DNA of 64,000 bases from Pseudomonas sp. N3-W (GCF_024970185.1 NZ_CP103965.1:2104001-2168000); one strand, 5' to 3'. Positions 36,974-45,794 are shown, counted from the stretch's first letter. Made by a program: numbers and translations. Notes: a model not told the origin generated them from the letters alone.

Positions 36974-37229
36974 GAGCGTGCTCTGTCCTATGGGTCTGAT
37001 GACATTACCCGAGCGCTGACAGCCACTCAAGGGCGGGTGTGCGTATCGATGGCCCCAGGGGCAACATCCTTCAGAACAGGTGTTTGAAAGGTGGGGCGGG
37101 TATCGGTAAATAGGATGCTGAAATGGGGTGCAGGTTCAATGCAAGTGATGGTTGACCCGACTTGGCGTTAGGGCACCGAGATTATGTGGCTTTCTTGAAA
37201 TGCAATGCGATGGAGCTGAGCGTATCAAT

Positions 37230-37625
37230 TCAACTCAGGCGACGCATGCCTGCCGTCTTGGCGGCCTTGCTATCGAAGGTGGCGATGTACTCACAGCCAG
37301 CCGCGTTGGCGCTGCGCTCAATAAGGCAATCTGCGAAGTCGGCATTAGCCTGTGAGTAACTGCGCAATGCCTGCCAAACAGTTTCGGAATTTTCCACAGT
37401 CAACTCACGTGTTCGTAAAAGCGTTTCGAGCACCGTAAGTATTTCGCTTTTTGCGCTCTCGTAGCAGGACTGCAGTACCCAGACCAGCTCGACTATTGAA
37501 ACCATCGTGATGAAGCCTGGCGAGGCAATGGTCAATGACTCAATCAGTTCGGAGGCTCTAGCTGACTGCTTCGGATCATCTTGAGCGATATACCTGACCA
37601 ATACGTTGGTATCCAGACCTATCAT
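37230..37625 (-). CDS. vapC: VapC-family PIN-domain toxin
   Basis: 131-aa PIN nuclease. Acidic residues in order: Asp in MIGLDTNVLVRYI, Glu in SIVELVWVLQ, Asp in ANADFADCLIE and Asp in ATFDSKA. It likely cleaves RNA (tRNA or rRNA in known VapC) when released from the antitoxin. It overlaps the antitoxin gene by 4 nt (ATGA), so translation is coupled. It is part of the insert between tal and dusA. Confidence 0.87.
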   Translation of the reverse strand: MIGLDTNVLVRYIAQDDPKQSARASELIESLTIASPGFITMVSIVELVWVLQSCYESAKSEILTVLETLLRTRELTVENSETVWQALRSYSQANADFADCLIERSANAAGCEYIATFDSKAAKTAGMRRLS

Positions 37626-37864
37626 ATGGCTTTGGATCCTTGTGCTGCGATAGCCAGGTTCATGTCCTCAATGCTTACCGATTTTGATGGTTTGCGAATA
37701 AGGCCTTTGAGGTCGCGAGCCGAATGAGTCGCGGCCATGATTGCGAATTTACCGTCACCCAAGGCTACAAATTCAATGCGATCCCCGGTGTCGAGTCCGA
37801 GCGAGGCCCTAACCTGTGCCGGAATGGTGATTTGCCCCTTCGAGGTGAGTGTGGCGGTTGCCAT
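37622..37864 (-). CDS. vapB: VapB/MazE-type antitoxin (AbrB swapped-hairpin fold)
   Basis: 80-aa protein. The N-terminal SpoVT/AbrB DNA-binding domain reads TATLTSKGQITIPAQVRASL then GLDTGDRIEFV. The C-terminal tail (KGLIRKPSKSVSIEDMNLAI) would wrap the VapC active site. It precedes and overlaps vapC. A perfect palindrome at 37888-37911 just upstream is the probable autoregulatory operator. Confidence 0.88.
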   Translation of the reverse strand: MATATLTSKGQITIPAQVRASLGLDTGDRIEFVALGDGKFAIMAATHSARDLKGLIRKPSKSVSIEDMNLAIAAQGSKAI

Positions 37865-37887
37865 TGCGGATGCTCCGTTAAGTCAAT

Positions 37888-37911
37888 ATTCCTTACATTA
37901 TGGTAAGGAAT
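37888..37911 (-). promoter_or_regulatory. Palindromic operator/promoter of vapBC
   Basis: ATTCCTTAC (37888-37896), 6-bp spacer, GTAAGGAAT (37903-37911). The palindrome covers CATAAT on the minus strand, a likely -10, so VapB or VapBC binding would repress its own promoter. Confidence 0.72.
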
Positions 37912-38011
37912 TCTAAAGATCAACGTTCATTGGGACGCAGCGATGTGTGGTAGTCGCGGATAAATCTGAGTGTTCTATACCCGCGCTTTTGAGCTGACCA
38001 CCTTTAAACTG

Positions 38012-39589
38012 TCAAACCGTCGCTTCAGCCTCCTCCTGATCTTCAAACTCCAGCTGATGGCGTGTCCATTGCTGTTCAATGACAGGATTCTCCAGAATCT
38101 GCTGCTCAATACGTATTGTCTCCCGATATTCACGGGCTTCAGCGGCCATGGTCCAGAGTGTTTCGACACCTAGGCTTTCAAGTTCAGTTCGAATCTCAGT
38201 CAACTCGAGGCGGAAGAACTCCTTACGTGGGTTGACCTTATTCATTTGGCGACGGAGGAAATGCTTATGCAGGTTTTTTTCAAGCCCCGGTGCGTCGTCG
38301 CTGAAGATCATCGCATGTACATCAAATTCAAATGGAACGCTGGCGTCACCTAGCTCACGGATTCGGTCTTTCGGTTCAAGGCGGCGCGTCATACCGATTT
38401 TGAAGACCTCTTCACCGAACGATCCGACATTGGAGATGACGTAGACGTGACCTGCACGAGTCTGTTGAGCCATGGAAAGCGCTCGCTGATTTTTCTCTTC
38501 GGCAGCCTCAAGCTTGCCCTCCAGTTCGCGAAGTTTGGCTTCGTATTCTGCACGTTGGGCGTCATTGGCAGTGGCGACTTGTTGCAGCACCTTATCCATC
38601 GCTTTTTTGATGGATTCTTCTTCCTTGGCGGCGTCTTTTATCGCGCGCTCGAACTCTCGTCGGGCTTTTTCCTCTTCTCGAATTTGGTCGCGTAGTTGAC
38701 GTTGCTCTTCACGCTCCTGTTCTTTCAGGGCCCGAGCGATGGCCGCCCATTTGAGTTCTTCCAAGCGTGATGCAAGGTATTGCTCGGTAATACGAGCATT
38801 TCTGAATGCGCTGCCATTGTGATTGACCATGGCAAACGCGTCGCAAATTTCTTGCTCCAGTTTTCCGTGATTGTCAGCTTTGTTTCTTGAAAGGATCGAG
38901 TCGACTTTTCCGTTGAAAGCGTCGATCACGAATCGGATGGCAGTACTTTTGCGGTTGGCTTCGGCGTAATCACAGGTGGCGGCTCTACCGACTTTGACCA
39001 TGCTTCGAGTCGTATCGCGTGCAGATTTGAGTTTTTGCCCTGCGTCGGTAAACGAAAATTCTTCGGCGAGATCATCAAGCAGGTTATAGGTCGGAACAAT
39101 GTAAGCGTCACCGTAACCATCGATGATGTTCTTCATTGCTCGAGCAGTATCAGCAAACTCTTTCGCTCGACTCATGGCGGCGTAGGCCTCGCCAGCAATT
39201 TCTTCGGCGCGCTTGTTTGCTTGCAGAATGATTTTGTCAGCGTTGGCTCGCGCTTCCTCCAGATTTCGCTCTGATTGCTCAATCCTGGCTTTTGCGGCCT
39301 GACTGGCATCCTGGCGCTCGCGGGCTGCATCCTGTTTGGCCCCGAGTAATTCGGCTTCAGCTTCCTCGATCAGCTTTTTTGCCCATTCTTCAGCGTCGAT
39401 GATGCTTTGATATTTTGCCAACGCGGTGATCCGTTTCAACAGGTCAGCGTGTTCCTGGTTTTGTAGGGAGATAGCCTCGTCTCGCTGACGAAGATCCGCC
39501 GCCAGCCTGCTTATGGTTTTTGCAGCTTTGAACCGGAAAATCAAAAGAGCAAGAATGCAAACGGCAGAAACAATGAGCAATAGCTCCAT
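38012..39589 (-). CDS. DUF4041 / T5orf172 (GIY-YIG-like) membrane-anchored coiled-coil protein
   Basis: 525 aa. An N-terminal TM (MELLLIVSAVCILALLIF) is followed by a long charged coiled coil (about residues 20-150, many Glu/Ala/Lys), a DUF4041-like region (YGDAYIVPTYNLLDDLAEEF ... SVNHNGS-type segment), a second coiled coil rich in EEERR, and a C-terminal T5orf172/Mug113 domain (AGHVYVISNVGSFGEEVFKI, then GMTRRLEPKDRIREL) of the GIY-YIG-like nuclease fold. Proteins of this build occur in phages and mobile regions; the function is not established. Start ATG 39589 with GAGGG; a GTG at 39601 lacks a ribosome site. Base composition is more AT-rich than its neighbours, a sign of transfer. Confidence 0.78.
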   Translation of the reverse strand: MELLLIVSAVCILALLIFRFKAAKTISRLAADLRQRDEAISLQNQEHADLLKRITALAKYQSIIDAEEWAKKLIEEAEAELLGAKQDAARERQDASQAAKARIEQSERNLEEARANADKIILQANKRAEEIAGEAYAAMSRAKEFADTARAMKNIIDGYGDAYIVPTYNLLDDLAEEFSFTDAGQKLKSARDTTRSMVKVGRAATCDYAEANRKSTAIRFVIDAFNGKVDSILSRNKADNHGKLEQEICDAFAMVNHNGSAFRNARITEQYLASRLEELKWAAIARALKEQEREEQRQLRDQIREEEKARREFERAIKDAAKEEESIKKAMDKVLQQVATANDAQRAEYEAKLRELEGKLEAAEEKNQRALSMAQQTRAGHVYVISNVGSFGEEVFKIGMTRRLEPKDRIRELGDASVPFEFDVHAMIFSDDAPGLEKNLHKHFLRRQMNKVNPRKEFFRLELTEIRTELESLGVETLWTMAAEAREYRETIRIEQQILENPVIEQQWTRHQLEFEDQEEAEATV

Positions 39590-39883
39590 GTGATCCCTCA
39601 CAGATGTTCGTTTGGTGTACGGGGGCGGAAGCTATCTTTTGGCTACTACGCTGTCCACCTTCATTCTGATGCGACATTTTTCTGTGGTGACTGTCCAGTC
39701 CCCTGGCTACCAATCCACGCAACCACAGTTAAGCGCTACCCCAGCAAAAAGAGGCGATTTTCCGAATTCAGCGGTTTCACAGCGGATAGCCGATTACGGC
39801 GGGGCGCAGAGATGATCCATCTATGACGCCGCCTTAACAACAGGAAGGACGGCGTCCATCAGCAAAAGAGAAGAGTCCTACAA

Positions 39884-40885
39884 TCAGCGCCCCTCCAACA
39901 ACTCCGCCGCCTGATCCAGCAAGGCCAAAGGCTCTTTGGCCTTGTGAATATCCACCGACAATAACTGCCGAAACTTGCGAGCCCCCGGAAATCCGGTGCC
40001 CAGCCCCAGCACATGCCGGGTGATGTGGTGCATCGAACCACCCGACTCAATGTGCGCAGCGATATAAGGCCGCAACTGCGCCAACGCCTCAGCCCGAGTG
40101 ATCACCGGCGCTGTGCTGCCGAACAGTTGCTGATCCACCTCGGCCATCACATACGGGTTGTGATACGCCTCGCGGCCCAGCATCACACCGTCGAACGTCT
40201 GCAGATGCTCGTGACAGGCTTCCAGCGTCTTGATCCCGCCGTTGAGAATGATCTCCAGCTCCGGGAAATCCTTTTTCAGCTGTGCCGCCACGTCATAACG
40301 CAGGGGCGGAATGTCGCGGTTTTCCTTCGGCGACAAGCCCTCCAGAATCGCAATCCGCGCATGCACGGTGAAACTGGTACACCCGGCATCCCGCACCGTG
40401 CCGACGAAATCACACAGCTGCTCATAACTGTCGCGCCCATTGATCCCGATACGGTGCTTGACCGTCACCGGAATCGACACCGCATCACGCATCGCCTTCA
40501 CACAATCGGCCACCAACTGCGGATGCCCCATCAACACCGCGCCGATCATATTGTTCTGCACCCGGTCACTCGGGCAGCCGACGTTCAGATTGACCTCGTC
40601 GTAACCGTGCTCCTGCGCCATGCGTGCGCAGGCAGCCAGGTCCAGCGGGACGCTGCCACCGAGTTGCAGGGCGAGTGGGTGCTCGGCCTCGTTGTGACGC
40701 AGGAAACGGTCGTGATCGCCGTTGAGCAGCGCGCCGGTGGTGACCATCTCGGTATAGAGAAGGGCGTGCTTGGAGAGCAGGCGCAGGAAGAACCGGCAGT
40801 GGCGGTCTGTCCAATCCATCATCGGCGCAACACTGAAGCGACGGGAAAGGGTTTGGGCGGTGAAGGAGGCTTTTGAATAGGGCAT
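39884..40885 (-). CDS. dusA: tRNA-dihydrouridine synthase A
   Basis: 333-aa FMN enzyme reducing U20/U20a in the D-loop of tRNAs. N-terminal SVAPMMDWTDRHCRFFLR, active-site NVGCPSDRVQNN (catalytic Cys), MRDAVSIPVTVKHRIGINGR and FMN site LNGGIKTLEACHEHL then GVMLGREAYHNP. The length is normal. It sits on the far side of the accessory insert from tal. Confidence 0.97.
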   Translation of the reverse strand: MPYSKASFTAQTLSRRFSVAPMMDWTDRHCRFFLRLLSKHALLYTEMVTTGALLNGDHDRFLRHNEAEHPLALQLGGSVPLDLAACARMAQEHGYDEVNLNVGCPSDRVQNNMIGAVLMGHPQLVADCVKAMRDAVSIPVTVKHRIGINGRDSYEQLCDFVGTVRDAGCTSFTVHARIAILEGLSPKENRDIPPLRYDVAAQLKKDFPELEIILNGGIKTLEACHEHLQTFDGVMLGREAYHNPYVMAEVDQQLFGSTAPVITRAEALAQLRPYIAAHIESGGSMHHITRHVLGLGTGFPGARKFRQLLSVDIHKAKEPLALLDQAAELLEGR

Positions 40886-41188
40886 GGGTGTCTGAATAAG
40901 AAGCGGTGGGGCGAATGCGTGAGTTTATCAGTAATGGGTGGTGGAGGGCTGCGATGATCACGACGTTGGAGGCTAAGACTTGTCCAGACTTTCGTGGGGC
41001 GTAACTGGATCAAGCTGCTTTAAGGCAATGGCTTCGCTAAAACCCGCGCTTATGGCTCCAGTATGTTGTTGTCTAAGTCGTAGTCTGTGTCGTCGCCCCA
41101 TAGAACATCGCAGTTGTAGTTTTTATAGTCAGGTTTGTATTGGGCGTTATTTTCGTTTGCAGCCATTGAGTGAGGTGCTCGTGATGCG
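40886..41188. other. Intergenic region after dusA start
   Basis: About 300 bp between dusA and the convergent-facing pheC end. It is less GC-rich than the flanks. The only coding candidate is the 38-codon frame at 41050-41166. The dusA promoter should lie at the left edge. Confidence 0.5.
41050..41166 (-). CDS. Possible small acidic protein, 38 aa
   Basis: The minus-strand frame ATG 41166 to TAA 41050 would encode MAANENNAQYKPDYKNYNCD..., ending NNILEP. The composition (many Asp, Asn, Tyr; one Cys and one Trp) looks protein-like and differs from random GC-rich translation, but the ribosome site is weak and a second frame is also open. It is close to the pheC 3' side with no clear partner. 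It could be a remnant of a larger acquired gene. Confidence 0.28.
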   Translation of the reverse strand: MAANENNAQYKPDYKNYNCDVLWGDDTDYDLDNNILEP

Positions 41189-41974
41189 TTACTCAGCCCC
41201 AGGCACCGCCAGCCACTCCCCCTGAATCTTCTTCAATCCCCCCGTCACCTTCGCCAAATGCAGCCACTGATCCACATACAACTTCCACGTCATATCATCC
41301 CGAGGCAGCAAGTAAGCCTTCTCCCCGTACTGCATGAACTGCTTGGGATTGACCGCACACAACTCCGGTTTCAGCTTCTGCTGATACATCGCCTCCGACG
41401 CATCGGTGATCATCACGTCGGCCTTTTTATCCAGCAGTTCCTGAAAGATGGTCACGTTGTCATGCAGGCGCAGTTGCGCCTTGGGCAGGAAGGCATGGAC
41501 AAACATCTCGTTAGTCCCACCGGCCGGTTCAATCAGGCGAACGGAAGGCTGGTTGATGTGTTCGAGGGTCTGGTACTTCGCCTGGTTTTCGCAGCGTACG
41601 AGGGGGATTTTGCCGTCGACGTTGAGCATGTTGCTGAAGAAGGCTTTTTTCTGGCGCTCGAGGGTGACGGTGATACCGCCGACGCCAATGTCGCATTTGT
41701 CGGCGAGCATGTCGGGCATCAGGGTTTTCCAGGTGGTGGGCACCCATTGCACGTTGACGCCGAGGCTGTCGGCCAGGGAGCGGGCCATGGCGATGTCGAT
41801 GCCTGAGTATTCGCCGTCTGCGGATTTGTAGGTATAGGGTTTGTAGTCGCCGGTCGTGCAAACGCGCAGTTGGCCTTGTTGCTGGACGCTGTCCAGGTGT
41901 GACGGTTCTGCCTGGACGCTGAACGAAAAGGCGAGCAGGCCGCCGAGCATGAGGGTGCTTTTTGTGTTTTTCAT
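41189..41974 (-). CDS. pheC: PheC-like cyclohexadienyl dehydratase / periplasmic solute-binding-fold protein
   Basis: 261-aa exported protein of the solute-binding-protein-3 fold. It shares with Pseudomonas PheC (periplasmic prephenate/arogenate dehydratase), as remembered, the blocks RVCTTGDYKPYTY, ITVTLERQKKAFFS, GGTNEMFVHA, DNVTIFQELLDKKADVMITD, KPELCAVNP, EKAYLLPRDD and YVDQWLHLAK. This is more than expected for a generic amino-acid binding protein. No ABC transporter genes are adjacent, which also favours an enzyme. Start ATG 41974 gives the signal MKNTKSTLMLGGLLAFSFSV. Confidence 0.78.
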   Translation of the reverse strand: MKNTKSTLMLGGLLAFSFSVQAEPSHLDSVQQQGQLRVCTTGDYKPYTYKSADGEYSGIDIAMARSLADSLGVNVQWVPTTWKTLMPDMLADKCDIGVGGITVTLERQKKAFFSNMLNVDGKIPLVRCENQAKYQTLEHINQPSVRLIEPAGGTNEMFVHAFLPKAQLRLHDNVTIFQELLDKKADVMITDASEAMYQQKLKPELCAVNPKQFMQYGEKAYLLPRDDMTWKLYVDQWLHLAKVTGGLKKIQGEWLAVPGAE

Positions 41975-42060
41975 GGTGACCGGGCTTTGGTGGAATGGGG
42001 GCAATGGCGGTCAGTGTAATGGTAAAAGTTGGACAGGTTTAACCGTCGATGTGTAACGAA

Positions 42061-42093
42061 AAAAGGGCGCCTGTTGCCGGGCGCCCTTTTTAA
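42061..42093. terminator. Terminator hairpin
   Basis: AAAAGGGCGC (42061-42070) / GCGCCCTTTT (42081-42090), loop CTGTTGCCGG. It can serve the truncated hydrolase frame in the minus direction. Confidence 0.85.
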
Positions 42094-42118
42094 TCTTCGC
42101 GTTTCCAACTGGCAGCGA

Positions 42119-42286
42119 TTACAGATGTTGGCTGAAAAACGCCTCCATCTTCTGTTCCTTGACGCCGCCAAACGGGTGGCTGATCACGATAGCCGGGCGC
42201 TGTTCGCCGGGTTGCAGGTCGGCGGGGGTATAGAGGTGGCCGGCGACTTTGAGGCCGTTGCTTTGGAAGCTGACGCTGGTCTTCAT
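42119..42286 (-). pseudogene. Truncated alpha/beta hydrolase (N-terminal 55 codons)
   Basis: The frame opens with a good ribosome site (GGAG, 7 nt) and ATG 42286, reads MKTSVSFQSNGLKVAGHLYT and VISHPFGGVKEQ, the normal N-terminus and oxyanion-hole strand of a dienelactone-hydrolase-like alpha/beta hydrolase of about 300 aa, then stops at 42119 after 55 codons. No continuation in other frames is seen before the terminator at 42061, so the 3' part with the Ser-Asp-His triad has been deleted. It is divergent from the HTH regulator at 42449, its likely former controller. Confidence 0.7.
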
Positions 42287-42448
42287 GGGGATACTCCACA
42301 GATTCGCTGCAAAGCCGCTGGCTGCGGCTGACGAAGTGAAGATTGAGCCCAAAGGGGGGTGGCAAAAAGAGAAGACGGTTCCCGGGAAAATTGTTCGTAT
42401 GATAAAGAGGGCCTTCCCCGCCGGACGCGATCGCGCAATGATTCGCCC

Positions 42449-43285
42449 ATGAATACAGACATCGGAAAAAACGACCTCGGCGAGTTTCTCAGGGCCCGTC
42501 GTGCAGAACTTGAGCCCACCCAGGTCGGCCTTCCGGCAGCGGTTGGGCGGCCACGCCGGGTGCCCGGTTTGCGTCGCGAAGAAGTCGCGTTGCTGGCCGG
42601 CATCAGCGTCGATTACTACACGCGCCTGGAGCAAGGGCGGCTGTCCCCGTCAAAATCCGCGCTGGCCGCGGTCGCCCGAAGCCTGCGGCTGCAAGAGGAC
42701 GACTCGAATTATCTCTACCGTCTGGCGCGGTTGGGCAGAACCGTTCCCGATGAACAGCGGCGGCAACAGGTCGGCCCGCAAACCCGGCGTTTGCTGGACA
42801 GTCTGCAAGGGGTGCCGGCGGTTGTCATTGGTCGGTATATGGATGTGCTGGCGTGGAATCCATTGGCGGCGGCACTTTATACGGATTTTTCCACGGTACC
42901 GATCGAGCAGCGCAACCTGATTCGCCTGTCGTTCCTCGACCCCGGGTTTCGTGGGCTGTACGCCGATTGGGAAAGCAACGGACGCAGTTGCGTGGCGTTT
43001 TTGCGCATGGACACCGCTCGCCATCCAGATGACCCGAGACTGGCGTCACTGATCGGCGAGCTGTCCATGCGCGACGCAGATTTTCGGCGTTGGTGGGCAA
43101 CCCATCTGGTGGCGAGTCCCACCTGCGGCAGCAAGACATTCCTGCATGCCGAGGTGGGGCGCATGACCCTCGACTGGCAGATGCTGTCTTGCACCGAGGA
43201 GGCCGAACAGTTCCTGCTGGTCTACACCGCCGAGCCGGACAGTGAAGCCTGGCAACGCTTGAAAGGCCTGGAGGCGAAGAAGTAG
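42449..43285 (+). CDS. XRE-family regulator with MmyB-like ligand-binding domain
   Basis: 278 aa. N-terminal helix-turn-helix (NDLGEFLRARRAELEPTQVG, VPGLRREEVALLAGISVDYY, TRLEQGR) followed by the MmyB-like PAS-type domain (VIGRYMDVLAWNPLAAALYT, NLIRLSFLDPGFRGLYADWE, FRRWWATHLV), which binds lipophilic ligands in the family's structural members. Such regulators usually control a divergent oxidoreductase or hydrolase; here that neighbour is truncated. Start ATG 42449 (MNTDIGKNDLG). Confidence 0.88.
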   Translation: MNTDIGKNDLGEFLRARRAELEPTQVGLPAAVGRPRRVPGLRREEVALLAGISVDYYTRLEQGRLSPSKSALAAVARSLRLQEDDSNYLYRLARLGRTVPDEQRRQQVGPQTRRLLDSLQGVPAVVIGRYMDVLAWNPLAAALYTDFSTVPIEQRNLIRLSFLDPGFRGLYADWESNGRSCVAFLRMDTARHPDDPRLASLIGELSMRDADFRRWWATHLVASPTCGSKTFLHAEVGRMTLDWQMLSCTEEAEQFLLVYTAEPDSEAWQRLKGLEAKK

Positions 43286-43990
43286 TCAGCGCTTGATTTT
43301 CGGTTTCGCCGCATCCGCCATGGTGGCGGCGCCGCAGTTGATAAATGCCGATGACTTCAACCAGCGCCGATCCGGGTAGTAGGAAAACAGCAACTGCCCA
43401 TCCTTCATTGAATCGATCAGCTTGTGCGCAATCGCCGGGCGCACCGCCGGGCAACCCAGGCTGCGACCGATCCGGCCATTGGCCCGGGCCAGCACTGGAC
43501 TCACGTACGGCGCACCGTGAATCACGATGGCGCGGTCAAACGCGTTGTCGTTGAAACCCGGTTCCAGGCCTTCCATGCGTAGCGAATAACCATTGTGCCC
43601 GAGGTAGCTCGACCGCGTCCGGTACAGCCCCAGGCTTGAGGCGTTGCTTTCATTCTTGTTGGAAAACTGGCTGGCCATGTTCTCGCCACTGTTGCGACCG
43701 TGGGCGACCAGTTCGTGAAACAACAATTTGCGTTTCTTTAAATCGAACACCCAGAGCCGTTGTTCGGTCGAAGGTAGGGAATAGTCGATGACGGCAAGGC
43801 GTTGGACAGGTTCTGCGCCTTGGGCCAATCTGCATTGAGAGGCGCGGACGGCCAGTGAAATGACCTCGGCGTTGGCGTTGGGGGCCGCTTTGACCAGCGC
43901 GGCTTCAAGTGAATCGGCGTAGGCTGCAGGGACGCAAAGTGAACTCAGCAGCAAGGTGACAAGGAGAAAGCCGAAGCGATGTAGCGCCAT
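43286..43990 (-). CDS. L,D-transpeptidase-like murein protein (YkuD_2 family)
   Basis: 234-aa exported protein: signal MALHRFGFLLVTLLLSSLCV..., then a YkuD_2 catalytic domain with LWVFDLKKRKLLFHELVAHG, VIHGAPYVSP and GRSLGCPAVRPA (His and Cys of the active site). It possibly forms 3-3 cross-links or anchors lipoproteins. The stop codon abuts the end of the convergent XRE gene. It is divergent from a second, larger L,D-transpeptidase. Confidence 0.85.
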   Translation of the reverse strand: MALHRFGFLLVTLLLSSLCVPAAYADSLEAALVKAAPNANAEVISLAVRASQCRLAQGAEPVQRLAVIDYSLPSTEQRLWVFDLKKRKLLFHELVAHGRNSGENMASQFSNKNESNASSLGLYRTRSSYLGHNGYSLRMEGLEPGFNDNAFDRAIVIHGAPYVSPVLARANGRIGRSLGCPAVRPAIAHKLIDSMKDGQLLFSYYPDRRWLKSSAFINCGAATMADAAKPKIKR

Positions 43991-44072
43991 AAAGTTGTCT
44001 CATCATGAATTGATCGAGCCTGGCAATGCGCAGGGTGCCAAGCTTTTTGAATGCGGGAATTAAGGATTATCC

Positions 44073-45794
44073 ATGGGGCAACTATCAAGGTTATTCGTCA
44101 TAAGCCACGTCTTTATTATGGGCTTTCTGATCAGCGGCACAGTGCTTGCGGAAAATTCGCCGATTGAGCCGACAACGTCAGCCATCAGCGTAGTTGAAGC
44201 GGCACCTGACGATAACGTCGCTCAGGCCATCCACGGCGTGCTTGAACCGCTGGTTTCTGCATTTCCACCCTTGATCACTTCGCCGCGCCATCAGCGCGTG
44301 GATGTCAGTCGGGTAGTGCTGGACTTTTATGCGCATCGCGGCTTTCGCGCTGCCTGGGCTGATGACAACGATGTCGCCCAACTCCTGAAAAGCCTTGGCG
44401 ACACCCAGATCGACGGTCTGGACCCTGCGGACTTCCGTATCAATGACCTGGCCGCTGCTCACACTTCGATGCAGACCAGCGAGCCGACGCCGGCGCAACG
44501 GGCAAGCTTCGACCTTGCCGCCACCCGTACTTACATCACCGCGCTGTTGCAGTTGCGCCGGGGCAAGGTTGATCCGTCGCGGCTGGACATGCACTGGAAT
44601 TTCGATCCGTCTGGCGTCGATCCCCGTGAAGACGTGAATGTCTTTTTTGCAGCCCTCGATGATCACGACGTCGCACGCGCTTTCGCCCAGGCACCGCCGC
44701 AAGAGGCCGTGTATGGCGGCTTGCGCGCAGCGTTGGCGCACCTGCGTGCGGTGCGCGGTCGTGGCGGTTGGCCGAGAGTGGCGGACAGTCAGTCGCTCAA
44801 GCCGGGCATGGACAACGTTGCCATTGGTCAACTGCGCGCTCGTTTGGCGGCCGGTGGTTATCTTGATCCGCGCCTGGTCAAGCGCACCGACTACGATGGC
44901 GCGTTGATTGCTGCGGTGAAGAAATATCAAACCGAACAGTATCTGGGCGCAGACGGTGTCGCCGGTGCCACGACGCTGGCGGCGCTGAACGTGCCGGTTC
45001 AGGCGCGTATCGATCAGGTGCGGGTCAACATGGAGCGGGCGCGTTGGCTGCTGTACAAACTCAAGGGCACGTTCGTCATCGTTGACATTGCCGGGTACAA
45101 AGTCGCGATGTACCGCGACGGCAGTCCGATCTGGCGTTCTCGGGTACAGGTCGGCAAGCCGTTTCGCAGCACGCCGATTTTCCAGTCGGAGATCACCTAC
45201 ATCACGTTCAATCCGACCTGGACGGTGCCGCCGACGATTCTCAAGCAGGATATGTTGCCGAAGATTTTGAGCAATCCGGGCTACCTCAGTGCCAATCGGA
45301 TTCGCGCGCTGGATCGCGAAGGCAAGACGCTGAACCCGTCGACCATTGACTGGAATAACCCGCGTGGCATTACCTTGCGTCAGGACGCAGGGCCGGAGAA
45401 TTCGCTGGGGCAGGTGGTGATTCGCTTCCCCAACGACTACGCGATTTACCTGCACGACACGCCGCACCGCGATTTGTTTGCCAAGAATAACCGGGCGACC
45501 AGTTCCGGCTGCATCCGGGTGGAGAATCCATTGCAGTTGGTTGAGTTGCTGTTCAACGATCCGGTTCGTTGGAGCAATGCCGGGATTCAAAGACAGCTGG
45601 CCAATGGCCGAACCGAGAACATCCGGCTGCCGGTGAAGGTGCCGGTGTTGCTGGCCTACTGGACGGTGGACATGAGCAGTGACGGGCGGGTGGTATTTAA
45701 ACCGGATGTGTATGGGTATGACGATCCGGTGTTGAAGGCGTTGAATCGGCCTTCGCCGGTGCCGGTGATGGATTTGCAGGCAAAGGCACTGTAG
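44073..45794 (+). CDS. L,D-transpeptidase, YcbB/LdtD type
   Basis: 573 aa: N-terminal signal anchor (IMGFLISGTVLAE), a scaffold region with VVLDFYAHRGFRAAW, a peptidoglycan-binding domain (about 240-290: LRARLAAGGYLDPRLVKRTD, LGADGVAGATTLAALN), then a YkuD catalytic domain from about 320 with YAIYLHDTPHRDLFA and the active Cys in RATSSGCIRVENPLQLVELL. It makes meso-DAP 3-3 cross-links in periplasmic peptidoglycan. It is divergent from the YkuD_2 gene, 82 bp apart. Confidence 0.92.
   Translation: MGQLSRLFVISHVFIMGFLISGTVLAENSPIEPTTSAISVVEAAPDDNVAQAIHGVLEPLVSAFPPLITSPRHQRVDVSRVVLDFYAHRGFRAAWADDNDVAQLLKSLGDTQIDGLDPADFRINDLAAAHTSMQTSEPTPAQRASFDLAATRTYITALLQLRRGKVDPSRLDMHWNFDPSGVDPREDVNVFFAALDDHDVARAFAQAPPQEAVYGGLRAALAHLRAVRGRGGWPRVADSQSLKPGMDNVAIGQLRARLAAGGYLDPRLVKRTDYDGALIAAVKKYQTEQYLGADGVAGATTLAALNVPVQARIDQVRVNMERARWLLYKLKGTFVIVDIAGYKVAMYRDGSPIWRSRVQVGKPFRSTPIFQSEITYITFNPTWTVPPTILKQDMLPKILSNPGYLSANRIRALDREGKTLNPSTIDWNNPRGITLRQDAGPENSLGQVVIRFPNDYAIYLHDTPHRDLFAKNNRATSSGCIRVENPLQLVELLFNDPVRWSNAGIQRQLANGRTENIRLPVKVPVLLAYWTVDMSSDGRVVFKPDVYGYDDPVLKALNRPSPVPVMDLQAKAL

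Noticed and set aside
39602..39883. Possible gene on the + strand between the DUF4041 gene and dusA (67 codons)
   Set aside because: No ribosome site, no family resemblance, biased composition. The stretch holds only a GACGCCG/CGGCGTC hairpin without a T run. No direct repeats marking the insert ends were found by eye.
41189..41974. Generic amino-acid ABC transporter binding protein
   Set aside because: The fold is the same, but residues match PheC in many blocks and no transporter genes are adjacent.
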